DNA of 46,886 nt from Paludibacteraceae bacterium (GCA_024683975.1 JAIKXR010000072.1:1-46886), one strand, 5' to 3'; positions 27,908-37,024 are shown, counted from the stretch's first letter. A program made the numbers and translations. Notes: a model not told the origin generated them from the letters alone.

Positions 27908-28438
27908 ATGTTATTGAGATTGCGCAAATTAGAGCCTACGGACATTCCCTATCTGTATCAATGGGAGAACGATGCGGCAGTATGGGCTGACGGGGCTAAT
28001 CATAACCCTCTGAGCTGTCAAGACTTGCGCGACTATGTGGAGCAAACGACAGGAGACATATACAAGGATGGTCAGTTGCGGCTGATAATTGAATTGAGAG
28101 CGAAAGAGTGTTCGGAACGTTTTGAAAGTTCGGGGTGTACGATAGGTTGTGCGGATTTGTTTGACTTGGACGCTCGGAACAGGCGTGCCGCCATCGGGCT
28201 GTATATAGCACCTGCGTTCAGGGGCAAAGGATATGCCGAAGAGGCGTTGAGACAATTGGAGGAGTATGTTTTCGGATTCTTGCATTTGCGTATGCTGTAC
28301 GCTGTGACAGCGGTTGGTAATGAGGCATGTAACCGATTGTTTGACAGGGCAGGATATGATATTTCCACGAGACTTAGGAATTGGACGTTGGAAGGTGATG
28401 CTGTAATCAGAGTGAAAGCAGGATTTTCATCCGACTGA
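27908..28438 (+). CDS. GNAT-family N-acetyltransferase
   Basis: 176 residues from ATG 27908 (MLLRLRKLEPTDIPYLYQWE); a TTG three codons earlier is a poorer start. Features of the RimJ/RimL-like subgroup are the N-terminal R-LEPTD-PYL-WEND segment, the acetyl-CoA loop in FRGKGYAEEAL, and NEACNRLFDRAGY near the end. The substrate, a small molecule or a protein N-terminus, is unknown. An 11-bp repeat array begins at its stop codon. Confidence 0.85.
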   Translation: MLLRLRKLEPTDIPYLYQWENDAAVWADGANHNPLSCQDLRDYVEQTTGDIYKDGQLRLIIELRAKECSERFESSGCTIGCADLFDLDARNRRAAIGLYIAPAFRGKGYAEEALRQLEEYVFGFLHLRMLYAVTAVGNEACNRLFDRAGYDISTRLRNWTLEGDAVIRVKAGFSSD

Positions 28439-28480
28439 CTGTCGGTTGACTGTCGGCTCACTGTCGGCTGACTGTCGGGT
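28437..28480. repeat. 11-bp tandem repeat, 4 copies
   Basis: GACTGTCGGTT, GACTGTCGGCT, CACTGTCGGCT and GACTGTCGGGT run without a gap from the last bases of the GNAT gene into the spacer before the amylase gene. No TAnnTTTG box was found in the remaining spacer (28481-28572). Confidence 0.85.
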
Positions 28481-28572
28481 TATATCCGAGGAGATATGAA
28501 GCAGATAACAGAAGGGTAACAGAGAGGTAAAGAGTGAGTAACAGCGAGAAAAACGAATAAAACAAACGAAAT

Positions 28573-30435
28573 ATGAAACGGATATTTATTTTTTTTGTGT
28601 TTTTATGGGTTGTGCTTGGCGAAGTCAGTGTGCAAGCGAAGGAGTCAATGTCAGTGCGCCATGTAGAGCCGTTGTCGTGGTGGACAGGTATGCAGATGCC
28701 TCTGCAACTGATGGTACACGGCACCGACCTCGTCAGTTCGACAGTAACGATTCAACGGTTGAACGGCAAGAAAGCGGTCAAAGGCGAGTGTACCGGTCTG
28801 CGCCTGACGGGGCAACACAATGCCTATTCGCCTAACTATCTGTTCCTTGACCTGCAAGTGAACGAAGCGGGGACGTACCGTATCACGCTCACCAAAGCCG
28901 GCAGGAAGACCAGCTTTGACTACCAAATCCAACCGCGCCGTGCAGGCAGCCGCGAGCGTCAGTCATTCACTTCGGCAGACTGCATTTATCTGCTGATGTC
29001 GGACCGCTTCAGCGACGGCGACGAGACGAACAACACCGTGAGTACAATGCGCGAGAAAGGCAACAAGGCGAACGTTCACGGTCGTTGGGGCGGCGATATA
29101 CAAGGCATAATCAATCAGTTGGACCATATACGCGAGACGGGCGCGACCGCAATCTGGCCTACCCCGCTGTTGGAAGACAACGAGGCCGAATGGAGTTACC
29201 ACGGCTATGCCTGCTCCGACTATTACCATATAGACCCGCGCTACGGGACGAACGAGATGTACTGCGAGATGGTCAGGAAAGCCCACGAGAAAGGCATCAA
29301 GGTGCTGATGGATATGGTGCCGAACCACTGCGGTGCCGCCCACTGGTGGATGCAAGACCTTCCCTACAAGGACTGGGTCAACCAGTTTCCGGAGTTCACG
29401 AACACCATCAACGTGTTCTCCGCGAACTACGACGTGAACGCATCGGCATACGACCGCGAACTGAGTAACCGCGGGTGGTTCGACCATCCGATGCCCGATA
29501 TGAACTTGGACAACGAGGACCTGCTGCGCTACTTCCAGCAGTGGGCTATCTGGTGGGTCGAGTACGCCGACTTGGACGGTCTGCGCGTGGACACCTATCC
29601 TTACATAGGCAAGCAGGCATCCGCATTGTGGACGAAAGCCATTCGCGAGGAGTACCCCAACCTGAACATCGTTGGCGAATGCTGGACGCGTCCCGCACCT
29701 GCCGTTGCCTACTGGCAGTCGGGTACGAAGAACTACGACGGGTATGACTCGGGTCTGCCGAGCGTGATGGACTTTCCCGTGGAAGAGGCTATCCGTCAGG
29801 CACTTGAGAACGACGGAAACTTCTGGGACGGCGGCATGGCAAAGGTGTATAACGCCGTGGCAATGGACTATCTGTACGGCGATGTGAACCAGTTGCTTAT
29901 GTTCGTCGGCAACCACGATATGGACCGGTTTGCAGATGTAGTGAAAGACGGTGACCTGCGGCGTGTGAAGATTGGTCACGCATTGGTAGCCACGATGAGG
30001 GGTATACCTCAAATTTTTGCGGGTGATGAGTACGGTATGCGCTCGTCGGACCGCAGTCTTGGGCACTCGACGCTGCGTATGGCTTTGCCTGAAAAGGACA
30101 CACTGCCTCGCGCACAACAGGAACTGTATGAGTACGTTAGCCGCTTGTACCAATGGCGCAAGAGCGAGCCTGTGCTTCATACGGGACGGACGATGCATTT
30201 CCTTGACCGAGGCAATACGTATGCATTCTTCCGCTATAACGACAAGGAAGCCGTGTTTGTCTATGTCAATGCATCGGAAGAGCGGAAGACCATTCCCACC
30301 GCTCATTATGCGGAGGTACTGTCGCGATATAATGCAGTGGGGCGCAATGTGCTGACAGGCAGTGCAGTTGATTTGTCCCGTCAAGACCTGACGGCCGAGC
30401 CGCTTTCAACTTTGATAGTAAAAATCAGCAAGTAA
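28573..30435 (+). CDS. GH13 alpha-amylase / neopullulanase-like enzyme, exported
   Basis: Hydrolyses alpha-glucans. 620 residues: signal peptide, a cyclomaltodextrinase-type N-terminal beta domain (about 25-125), then the GH13 barrel with DMVPNHCGAAHWW (region I), the nucleophile Asp in GLRVDTYPYIG (region II), the acid Glu in NIVGECWTR (region III), and VGNHDMDRF (region IV), ending in a C-terminal beta domain. The closest known role is SusA-like neopullulanase in the periplasm. Unlike sus loci it has no SusC/SusD pair or regulator next to it. Confidence 0.93.
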   Translation: MKRIFIFFVFLWVVLGEVSVQAKESMSVRHVEPLSWWTGMQMPLQLMVHGTDLVSSTVTIQRLNGKKAVKGECTGLRLTGQHNAYSPNYLFLDLQVNEAGTYRITLTKAGRKTSFDYQIQPRRAGSRERQSFTSADCIYLLMSDRFSDGDETNNTVSTMREKGNKANVHGRWGGDIQGIINQLDHIRETGATAIWPTPLLEDNEAEWSYHGYACSDYYHIDPRYGTNEMYCEMVRKAHEKGIKVLMDMVPNHCGAAHWWMQDLPYKDWVNQFPEFTNTINVFSANYDVNASAYDRELSNRGWFDHPMPDMNLDNEDLLRYFQQWAIWWVEYADLDGLRVDTYPYIGKQASALWTKAIREEYPNLNIVGECWTRPAPAVAYWQSGTKNYDGYDSGLPSVMDFPVEEAIRQALENDGNFWDGGMAKVYNAVAMDYLYGDVNQLLMFVGNHDMDRFADVVKDGDLRRVKIGHALVATMRGIPQIFAGDEYGMRSSDRSLGHSTLRMALPEKDTLPRAQQELYEYVSRLYQWRKSEPVLHTGRTMHFLDRGNTYAFFRYNDKEAVFVYVNASEERKTIPTAHYAEVLSRYNAVGRNVLTGSAVDLSRQDLTAEPLSTLIVKISK

Positions 30436-30484
30436 TCTTTTTTGGCACGTTTTTTGCGGCAAATATGCGGCAAAGAATTTTCAG

Positions 30485-31915
30485 ATGAAACGTTTATTTC
30501 TAATAGCAAGTGCGATAGGTTTGTCTTGTGCCATGTGTGCGCAACCGGTTGTTCTTTCGCTGGATTCGTGCCGTAACATGGCTCTTCATTCGACTTTGAA
30601 GAGCCAGATAGACAATGAGAATGTGTCAGCAGCCAAGTATGCGCGCCAAGCGGTGACGGCACGTTTCTTTCCGCAGGTGAATGCCAACGGAGCTTATATA
30701 TGGAACTCGCGTCATGTTTACGCTCTTCCCCGGACGATGGATATGTGGTTCGGTACGGTAGGATTGGACGGTGCGACTTTCAATAATCCCTATATTCAGG
30801 CTATTGAGCCGTATATGCCTAATACCAAACAGTTTGTTGATCGCATAGTGGGCGATACGTACAGTGATTTGTACAGGCAGTTCGATTTTGACATGACTCA
30901 CGTGATGGTAGGCCAAGTGGGCGTTGTGCAGCCTATTTATGTGGGCGGAAGGATAATCTTTACTCATAAAATGGCGCGGTCGTTGGAACGTATAACACAG
31001 ATTAAAGCGCGTAAGAATCAGACGGATATAAAGGTTGAGGTGGAGGAGGCTTATTGGCGTGTTGTGTCAGTTCAGGAGAAAAAGAAATTAGCGGAGCAGT
31101 ATATGCACCTGATTCAGCAGTTGGAGCAGGAGGTGTTGCTGGCTCAAGAAGAGGGGATGGCGACGAGCGCGGAGGTGCTGCAAGTCAAGATGGCATTGAG
31201 TGAGGCAGAATCGACATTAGCGCAGGCCGAGAACGGTTTGTCGTTATCGAAAATGGCTTTGTGCCAAGTGACAGGATTGCCGCTGAATACGGATATCAGA
31301 CCGAGTGACAGCGGACAGTTGGACAGTATATCGCTGAACGATATGTCGCTTGACTTGCAACAGATACGCTCCCATCGCGAGGAGTTGCAACTGTTAGGCG
31401 AGTTGAACAATGTAGCCAAGTCATCAGTCGGTTTGGCGGCGGCAGGATTGCAGCCCAACATAGTGGCATCTGCCAATTATGTGATTACCAATCCGAGTGT
31501 GGCAGACGGTTTTAAAAATAACTTTGAAGGGTTCTTTTCAGCGGGAGTGGCAGTGAACATCCCGATTGCCCATGCGTCTGATATATTGGCGGTCCGTGCA
31601 GCCAGACACAAAGCCAAGACTGTGGAGTTGCAGTTGGAAGAAGCTCAGGAAAAGATTGAGTTGCAGGCCACGCAGTCGGCGCAGAAAGTGAATGAGGCGG
31701 CTCATCAACTGACCCGCGCCAAGACCGCACTTAAGCACAGCGAGGAGATATTGCGTTACGCGCAAGACTCGTATGCGGAAGGAATGTTGACAGCCACTGA
31801 CCTGATGAAGGCGCAGACGGCATGGCATAAGGCTTATTCGGAGAAGATAGACGCGGCCATTGCACTGCGTATGGCAGAAGTGACGTATAAGAAACATACA
31901 GGACAATTACAATAA
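30485..31915 (+). CDS. TolC-family outer-membrane efflux protein
   Basis: 476 residues with a signal peptide ending at MCAQ. Two long alpha-helical halves rich in Gln, Glu and Ala (about 130-300 and 340-470) are typical of the TolC trimer, with the QVTGLPLNTDI-like junction. It forms the outer-membrane duct of the export system encoded by the next three genes (6 nt to the fusion-protein gene). Confidence 0.92.
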   Translation: MKRLFLIASAIGLSCAMCAQPVVLSLDSCRNMALHSTLKSQIDNENVSAAKYARQAVTARFFPQVNANGAYIWNSRHVYALPRTMDMWFGTVGLDGATFNNPYIQAIEPYMPNTKQFVDRIVGDTYSDLYRQFDFDMTHVMVGQVGVVQPIYVGGRIIFTHKMARSLERITQIKARKNQTDIKVEVEEAYWRVVSVQEKKKLAEQYMHLIQQLEQEVLLAQEEGMATSAEVLQVKMALSEAESTLAQAENGLSLSKMALCQVTGLPLNTDIRPSDSGQLDSISLNDMSLDLQQIRSHREELQLLGELNNVAKSSVGLAAAGLQPNIVASANYVITNPSVADGFKNNFEGFFSAGVAVNIPIAHASDILAVRAARHKAKTVELQLEEAQEKIELQATQSAQKVNEAAHQLTRAKTALKHSEEILRYAQDSYAEGMLTATDLMKAQTAWHKAYSEKIDAAIALRMAEVTYKKHTGQLQ

Positions 31916-31921
31916 AAAGAT

Positions 31922-32926
31922 ATGGAAAAAACCAAGACTCAGAAAGATGCCCGCAGAGACCTGCTGTTTGGTCTGGGTGTGTTGTTTGCGGTTATCGTAA
32001 TAGTGGCATTGATAGGTCTGTTTGCTCTCAAACCCGCTCCGGTTGAGATTTATGGTGAGGCTGAGGCGACGGAGTACCGTGTGTCGGGCAAGGTTCCCGG
32101 ACGCATAGAGATGTTCCTCGTAGAAGAGGGCAGTCAGGTGCGGAAAGGTGACACATTGGTTATTATCAATTCGCCGGAGGTGGATGCGAAGATGTCGCAA
32201 GCCCGTGCCGCCCGCAGTGCAGCCGAGGCGCAGAACCAGAAAGCCATTAACGGAGCTCGCGAGGAGCAGATACAGGGTGCATACGAATTGTACCAGAAGG
32301 CTCTGGCTGGCGAGGAGGTCTATCGCAAGTCGTTTGAGCGTGTGGACCGTCTCTATCAGAAAGGGGTGGTGACGGCGCAGAAGCACGATGAGGTGGAGGC
32401 GCAATACAAGGTGGCGCAGGCAAATGTGAAAGCCGCCAAGTCGCAGTATGATATGGCGTTGAAAGGCGCGCAGGAGGAAGACAAAGCGGCTGCACGTGCT
32501 TTGGTGGCGCGGGTGGACGGTATGATTGACGAGATTAACATAGCCAAGTCTGAACGTTACCTGACCAGTCCGGTGGATGGTGAGGTAAGCGAGTGTTTCC
32601 CGCATGTCGGAGAATTGGTGGGTCAGGGTTCGCCGGTGATGTCGGTGGTCGATACTAAGGATATGTGGTTTCATTTTGCCATCCGCGAGGATATGCTCAA
32701 TGATGTAACGATGGGCAGCCAGTTGCAGGTGAGGGTGCCTGCTTTGGGTGAACAGACTTATCCGGTGGTTGTCACTTTTATCAAGGTTATGGCGAGTTAT
32801 GCCACGTGGCGTTCGACGCAGACCAATGGCGGTTATGATATCAAGACTTTTGATGTGAAGGCACGTCCTTTAGTTCAGATACCTAATCTTCGTCCGGGTA
32901 TGACTGCGGTGGTGGTGCGTCAATAG
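31922..32926 (+). CDS. HlyD-family periplasmic adaptor (membrane fusion protein)
   Basis: 334 residues. One N-terminal membrane anchor (about 22-42), a lipoyl-like half (VSGKVPGRIEMFLVEEGSQV), a coiled-coil hairpin (about 85-200), the second lipoyl half (YLTSPVDGEVSECFPHVGE), and a beta-barrel domain. It bridges the ABC-2 permeases to the TolC protein. One base separates its stop from the next start. Confidence 0.92.
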   Translation: MEKTKTQKDARRDLLFGLGVLFAVIVIVALIGLFALKPAPVEIYGEAEATEYRVSGKVPGRIEMFLVEEGSQVRKGDTLVIINSPEVDAKMSQARAARSAAEAQNQKAINGAREEQIQGAYELYQKALAGEEVYRKSFERVDRLYQKGVVTAQKHDEVEAQYKVAQANVKAAKSQYDMALKGAQEEDKAAARALVARVDGMIDEINIAKSERYLTSPVDGEVSECFPHVGELVGQGSPVMSVVDTKDMWFHFAIREDMLNDVTMGSQLQVRVPALGEQTYPVVVTFIKVMASYATWRSTQTNGGYDIKTFDVKARPLVQIPNLRPGMTAVVVRQ

Positions 32927-32927
32927 G

Positions 32928-34109
32928 ATGACTCTTTCCGGGCAAATACAGAATGTCCTTCGCGTATCGAAGCGTGAGGTGAAGATGTTGCTTGTGCGAC
33001 CCGTGTATATCTTCTCCACCATCTTCGTTATGTTTTTCTCCATTTTCTTTTTCCTTACTTTGTTCGACACAGGTTCTCCGGAAAAGATGCCGATAGCGGT
33101 TGTTGATATGGACTGCTCATCCATATCACGCCGGGTGGTACACGAACTTAATGCCACGCAATCGGTTGATGTAGTGGCGGTGACTCATACGTTTGAGGAG
33201 GCGCGTGTGCTGATGCAGCAGGGCAGGGTATATGCTTTTGTGGTTATTCCCGAACGGTTCTACGCCGACTTGGCATCCTTCAAACGTCCGGAGGTTGTCT
33301 TCTATATGAACAATGTCTATACTTTAGGTTCCAATACGGCTTCCAAACAACTGCTGACGGTGATGACGCTGGCTTCGGGAGCTTTCCAGCGTGAGGTGTT
33401 GCGCAAGAAAGGGCTGCCTGATTATCTGATTATGAAACGCTTGCAGCCTGTTGCCATTGACGGACATTTTGTGGGCAATCCGTCAAGCAATTACCTCGTC
33501 TATTTAGTGGGTATTTTGTTGCCGGGCATATTGGGGCTTATTGTGCTGATGATCACCATCTATTCGATTGGTTCGGAGCTGAAGTGGAAGACTTCACGTG
33601 ACTGGCTTCATGCTGCACAAGGCAGTATCACGCGTGCTATGATTGGCAAGTTGCTGCCTCACGTTGTTTTCTATTGTGTTTTCGGCGTGATGATCAACAT
33701 TATTCTCGTTCGATATATGCATTTCCCTGTCAATGGCAGTTTTGTATGGCTTAATGTCGGTATGATGGCGTATGTTCTGGCGATGCAGTCAATGGCGGTG
33801 ATTATTGTAGGTCTGATACCTATCCTGCGTGATGCCTTGTCTGTAGGGGCGTTGTATGGTATGCTGTCATTCTCTCTGTCGGGATTCACTTTCCCCAAGA
33901 TGGGGATGCTGACCGTATTGCAGTCGCTGACCAATATCTTCCCATTGCGTCATTATTATCTTGTTTATGTCAATGAGGTGTTGTTTGGCAATCCCGTTTC
34001 GCAATCTTTGCCTTCCATTGCCATATTGCTGTCTTTTGTCGGTTTGCAAATGCTTGTTGTCAGACGTTTGCATAGTGCTATGATTTATCAGTATTTCCCT
34101 AAAGACTAA
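32928..34109 (+). CDS. ABC-2 type permease (first)
   Basis: 393 residues in the ABC-2 pattern: one N-terminal membrane span (about 25-45), a large extracytoplasmic domain (about 50-185), then five spans in the C-terminal half with SLSGFTFPKMGMLTVLQSLT and NIFPLRHYYL, typical of YhhJ/YbhR-like permeases. It likely pairs with the following permease. No ATPase domain is present in this protein or its neighbours. Confidence 0.9.
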   Translation: MTLSGQIQNVLRVSKREVKMLLVRPVYIFSTIFVMFFSIFFFLTLFDTGSPEKMPIAVVDMDCSSISRRVVHELNATQSVDVVAVTHTFEEARVLMQQGRVYAFVVIPERFYADLASFKRPEVVFYMNNVYTLGSNTASKQLLTVMTLASGAFQREVLRKKGLPDYLIMKRLQPVAIDGHFVGNPSSNYLVYLVGILLPGILGLIVLMITIYSIGSELKWKTSRDWLHAAQGSITRAMIGKLLPHVVFYCVFGVMINIILVRYMHFPVNGSFVWLNVGMMAYVLAMQSMAVIIVGLIPILRDALSVGALYGMLSFSLSGFTFPKMGMLTVLQSLTNIFPLRHYYLVYVNEVLFGNPVSQSLPSIAILLSFVGLQMLVVRRLHSAMIYQYFPKD

Positions 34110-34113
34110 CCAG

Positions 34114-35451
34114 ATGGACGTTCAGCGGTTGATAGACTCTTTTTTGACGCGGTTGCACGACACTTGGCGCGTATATGTACACGAGTTACGCCGTGTGTTT
34201 CGCGATTCGGGTGTGATGCTCATCTTTTTTGTCGCCGGTCTGGCTTATCCTATCCTGTATAATATCATCTATATCAAGAATATAGTCCGTGATGTTGAGG
34301 TGGCTGTGGTTGATATGTCTGCCTCGCAGTCCAGTCGTGAGTTTGTCTTCCGTTTTGATGCGACACCGGAGGTCTGTGTCTCTCACACTTGTGCCACAAT
34401 GGACGAGGCTAAGGCACTACTCAAGTCGCAAAAAGTACACGGCATACTCTATATACCTGCCGATTATGAGACTGTTCTTGTGACGGGTTTGGAAACGGCG
34501 CACATTTCTCTCTATTGTGACATGTCTTCGTTCCTTTATATGAAAAACGTCTATACGGCTGCCAATATGGTTATGTTGGACTATATGAACCGTATTCAGG
34601 TTGACCGTTACGAGGCTGTGAACATCGGTGAAGAGATGAGTTGGGCGTTGGTTCAGGCTGTACCTTTCGAGGCCGTCGCGCTGTTCAACCCGTCCGGCGG
34701 ATACGGCTCGTTCCTTGTACCGGCTATCCTTGTCCTTATTGTTTTCCAGACGCTTTTTTTTGGTATCAATATGTTGCACGGCACCGCACGCGAGGAGAAT
34801 ACGGAGGTCTATATATTGCCGGGGCGTAAGCGCAGGGCATCTGTCTTCCGCCTGCTTGTCGGGCGTGGAGCGGCATATTTTGTGCTGTACATGGCTATTG
34901 GCGCGTTTGGTATGATTCTTGTTCCAGTCATTTTCGATCTCCCTCATTTGGCACTTGTGGGTGATATGCTGCGGTTTATGGTGCCGTTCCTGCTGGCATC
35001 CGTCTATTTCTCCATTTTCCTTGCTTCTTTCCAGCGTGAGAGAGAGACAGGTATGGTCACAATGCTCTTCTCCTCGCTGATTTTCTTCTTTGTGTCCGGT
35101 TTCAGTTGGCCGTGGGAGAGCATGAACCCGTATTGGAAGGCGTTTGGCTATATCCTGCCGTCCACGTGGGGGATGCACGGCTATCTGCACATGCAGTCTA
35201 TGGGTGCCACTCTCGCAACTACGGCACGTGAGTACAACATGCTTTGGCTCTTGGCTTTGATATATTTCCTTGCTTGTGTTCTCCTGTATGGATATAAGGC
35301 TTGGCATTATGATGCTGCGGCGCGGCGTGAGCAGGTTAAGCGCGAACAGATGCTTCGTCAGCGTTGGGAGGAAGGACGCAAACGGATAGAGGAAAGACAT
35401 GAAAAAGGCAGACTCTTCATAGAACAACATTTACCTGATAAACGCTTATGA
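34114..35451 (+). CDS. ABC-2 type permease (second), with charged C-terminal tail
   Basis: 445 residues with the same layout as its upstream neighbour: an N-terminal span, an extracytoplasmic domain, a five-span C-terminal block with SGFSWPWESMNPYWKAFGYI. It then has an extra 60-residue cytoplasmic tail rich in Arg, Glu and Lys (RREQVKREQMLRQRWEEGRK) that looks helical. The tail might dock an ATPase encoded elsewhere; that is a guess. It starts 4 nt after the first permease. Confidence 0.9.
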   Translation: MDVQRLIDSFLTRLHDTWRVYVHELRRVFRDSGVMLIFFVAGLAYPILYNIIYIKNIVRDVEVAVVDMSASQSSREFVFRFDATPEVCVSHTCATMDEAKALLKSQKVHGILYIPADYETVLVTGLETAHISLYCDMSSFLYMKNVYTAANMVMLDYMNRIQVDRYEAVNIGEEMSWALVQAVPFEAVALFNPSGGYGSFLVPAILVLIVFQTLFFGINMLHGTAREENTEVYILPGRKRRASVFRLLVGRGAAYFVLYMAIGAFGMILVPVIFDLPHLALVGDMLRFMVPFLLASVYFSIFLASFQRERETGMVTMLFSSLIFFFVSGFSWPWESMNPYWKAFGYILPSTWGMHGYLHMQSMGATLATTAREYNMLWLLALIYFLACVLLYGYKAWHYDAAARREQVKREQMLRQRWEEGRKRIEERHEKGRLFIEQHLPDKRL

Positions 35452-36545
35452 CATCCATTCTTCCTATGGACAGTGTGCGCGAAACCGCACGTATCCTTTC
35501 CAATGCACGCAAAGTTGTTATCTTGACCCACATCGCTCCTGATGGCGACGCTATGGGGTCATCTTTGGGATTGATGCATTATTTGCAGAGTCTTGGTTCG
35601 GCAGCAAGTGTCAGTATCATCGTTCCCACCTTGTATCCTGACTTTCTTGCGTGGATGCCGCAGGCGGACACGGTTGTGGTCTATGAGAAAGATGCCGCAC
35701 TGTCCAATCACCTCTTGCAAGATGCGGATGCCGTTATTTGCACCGATTTCAACGAACCTAAGCGTATCGGCGGATTGGGCGGATGTCTGCTGGCGGTTTT
35801 GCAAACCAGACATACGCCTTGTATCCTTATCGACCATCATCTGCACCCCGCTGACTTTGCCGATGTGGTTTTCTCTTATCCTGAATCGCCCTCCTCTTGT
35901 GAATTGGTGTATCGACTCATTTGTGACCTTTCGCAACTGGCCGGTTATCCGCTCTTTAACCGGCCGTTGAACCTCCCGGCCGCCACTTGTCTCTATACCG
36001 GAATGATGACCGATACGGGGAACTTCTCCTTTAATAGCAATCGTGCCGATATGTACGAGATAGTCAGCGGTTTGGTTCGTGTCGGAGTGAACAAGGATGC
36101 CGTCTATAATAGTGTCTTCAATGCATGGTCGGCTGATCGTATGCGGCTTGTCGGATATTGCCTGTACAAGAAGATGATTATCATTCCTGAATACCATGCA
36201 GCACTCATCTTTCTCACCCGTAAAGAACTCTATAGGTTCAACTTTCGATCCGGCGATGCCGAGGGTATTGTCAATATGCCACTGCAAATCAGAGACATCT
36301 GCTACTCTTGTTTTATGCGCGAGGACAAGGTAATGCCTGCCGACATTCCTTTTGCCGGTGGTAGCAGACGGAAGGTGAAAATCTCTATGCGCTCACAGGG
36401 GGACAGACCCGTTAATGAGTTCTGCCACAGCGTCTTCAATGGAGGCGGACACATGAACGCGTCCGGAGGGGAGTTTTATGGTCCGATTGAACAGGCAGTA
36501 GAACTGTTTATGCAGAACTATGCGAAATTCTTCCTCAAAGAGTGA
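35448..36545 (+). CDS. DHH/DHHA1 phosphoesterase, NrnA-like
   Basis: 365 residues. N-terminal DHH domain with LTHIAPDGDAMGSSLGL and the DHH signature in ILIDHHLHPADF; C-terminal DHHA1 domain with the glycine-rich FNGGGHMNASGG. The family degrades short RNA oligonucleotides and pAp or cyclic dinucleotide linear products. It overlaps the second permease by 4 nt (ATGA), so it is coupled to the exporter operon though unrelated in function. Confidence 0.92.
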   Translation: MTSILPMDSVRETARILSNARKVVILTHIAPDGDAMGSSLGLMHYLQSLGSAASVSIIVPTLYPDFLAWMPQADTVVVYEKDAALSNHLLQDADAVICTDFNEPKRIGGLGGCLLAVLQTRHTPCILIDHHLHPADFADVVFSYPESPSSCELVYRLICDLSQLAGYPLFNRPLNLPAATCLYTGMMTDTGNFSFNSNRADMYEIVSGLVRVGVNKDAVYNSVFNAWSADRMRLVGYCLYKKMIIIPEYHAALIFLTRKELYRFNFRSGDAEGIVNMPLQIRDICYSCFMREDKVMPADIPFAGGSRRKVKISMRSQGDRPVNEFCHSVFNGGGHMNASGGEFYGPIEQAVELFMQNYAKFFLKE

Positions 36546-36702
36546 CTCTGCCGGACAACCATACAATCCGGCTCTTCTCCTGCGAAAAAAATACATTTGC
36601 ATATTTATACTTTTATACACCTTTATACACCCATATTCTGTCTAATGACCGATTGGGAGGAGGTGCGCTTTTACTGCCTTTCAGCGAGGGGGTGAAGGGT
36701 TG

Positions 36703-36776
36703 TACTTTTGCGGTGTAAAATGGTCGCGATATTGGATTTTGTAATTAACGGGAAATCAGTCGTTTGTAAATTTTAG
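36703..36776 (+). other. Promoter-like box and 18-codon ORF at the left end of the phage-like module
   Basis: TACTTTTG (36703-36710) fits TAnnTTTG. Only 9 bases later ATG 36720 opens MVAILDFVINGKSVVCKF and stops at 36776, exactly where an 11-bp array begins. It may be the 5' remnant of a phage-module gene. The rest of 36546-36799 shows only AT-rich sequence with a doubled TTTATACACC (about 36609-36632). Confidence 0.35.
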
Positions 36777-36819
36777 GTTATGCGAAGGTTATGTAAAGGT
36801 TATGTAAAGGTTATGTAAT
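36776..36819. repeat. 11-bp tandem repeat, 4 copies
   Basis: GGTTATGCGAA, GGTTATGTAAA, GGTTATGTAAA and GGTTATGTAAT are contiguous. They lie at the left border of the phage-like module, overlapping the truncated 3' end of the MTINLTLP gene remnant. Confidence 0.88.
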
Positions 36820-36985
36820 GTAATATCAATTGTCTGAAAATCAGCCGAAAATGATGCCGACAAAAACCTGACTTAATTTCGGTATCATCGGCGGTGTAAT
36901 TCTGCGACAGCAGGAAATACACATAGCGCAGTTGCTTGGGCGTGAGTTCCTGCCAGCAGGTGGGAAGTGTGAGATTGATTGTCAT
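36800..36985 (-). pseudogene. Truncated phage-module gene (MTINLTLP type)
   Basis: Start ATG 36985. The first 40 codons (MTINLTLPTCWQELTPKQL and on to LLSQNYTADD) read like the start of a small structural gene that follows DUF6712 genes in Bacteroidales phages. After that the frame runs into low-quality sequence and stops at 36800. A second, frameshifted copy of the same start is at 45817-45942. I read it as a 5' remnant at the module's left end; its function is not known. Confidence 0.55.
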
Positions 36986-36991
36986 AAAAAA

Positions 36992-37024
36992 GCAGTACCT
37001 TTGTTTTTGAGGCAAAGGTACTGC
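36992..37024 (-). terminator. Hairpin serving as LRR-gene terminator and carrying the next promoter
   Basis: GCAGTACCTTTG (36992-37003) and CAAAGGTACTGC (37013-37024) pair perfectly over 12 bp. Read leftward it ends in TTTTTT, so it can terminate the LRR transcript. The same arm (37013-37020) is a TACCTTTG -7 box with TTTT 20 bp upstream (37041-37044), placed to start the MTINLTLP gene. An equivalent hairpin is at 45777-45809. Confidence 0.75.

Noticed and set aside
28963..30384. 473-codon minus-strand ORF
   Set aside because: Antisense shadow of the GH13 gene, which has all catalytic regions; the shadow has no recognisable domain and no promoter.
28573..30435. Starch-utilisation (sus-like) locus
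   Set aside because: Only one GH13 gene is present; no SusC/SusD pair or regulator adjoins it, and the window's TonB receptor is 18 kb away with a DUF5689 partner.
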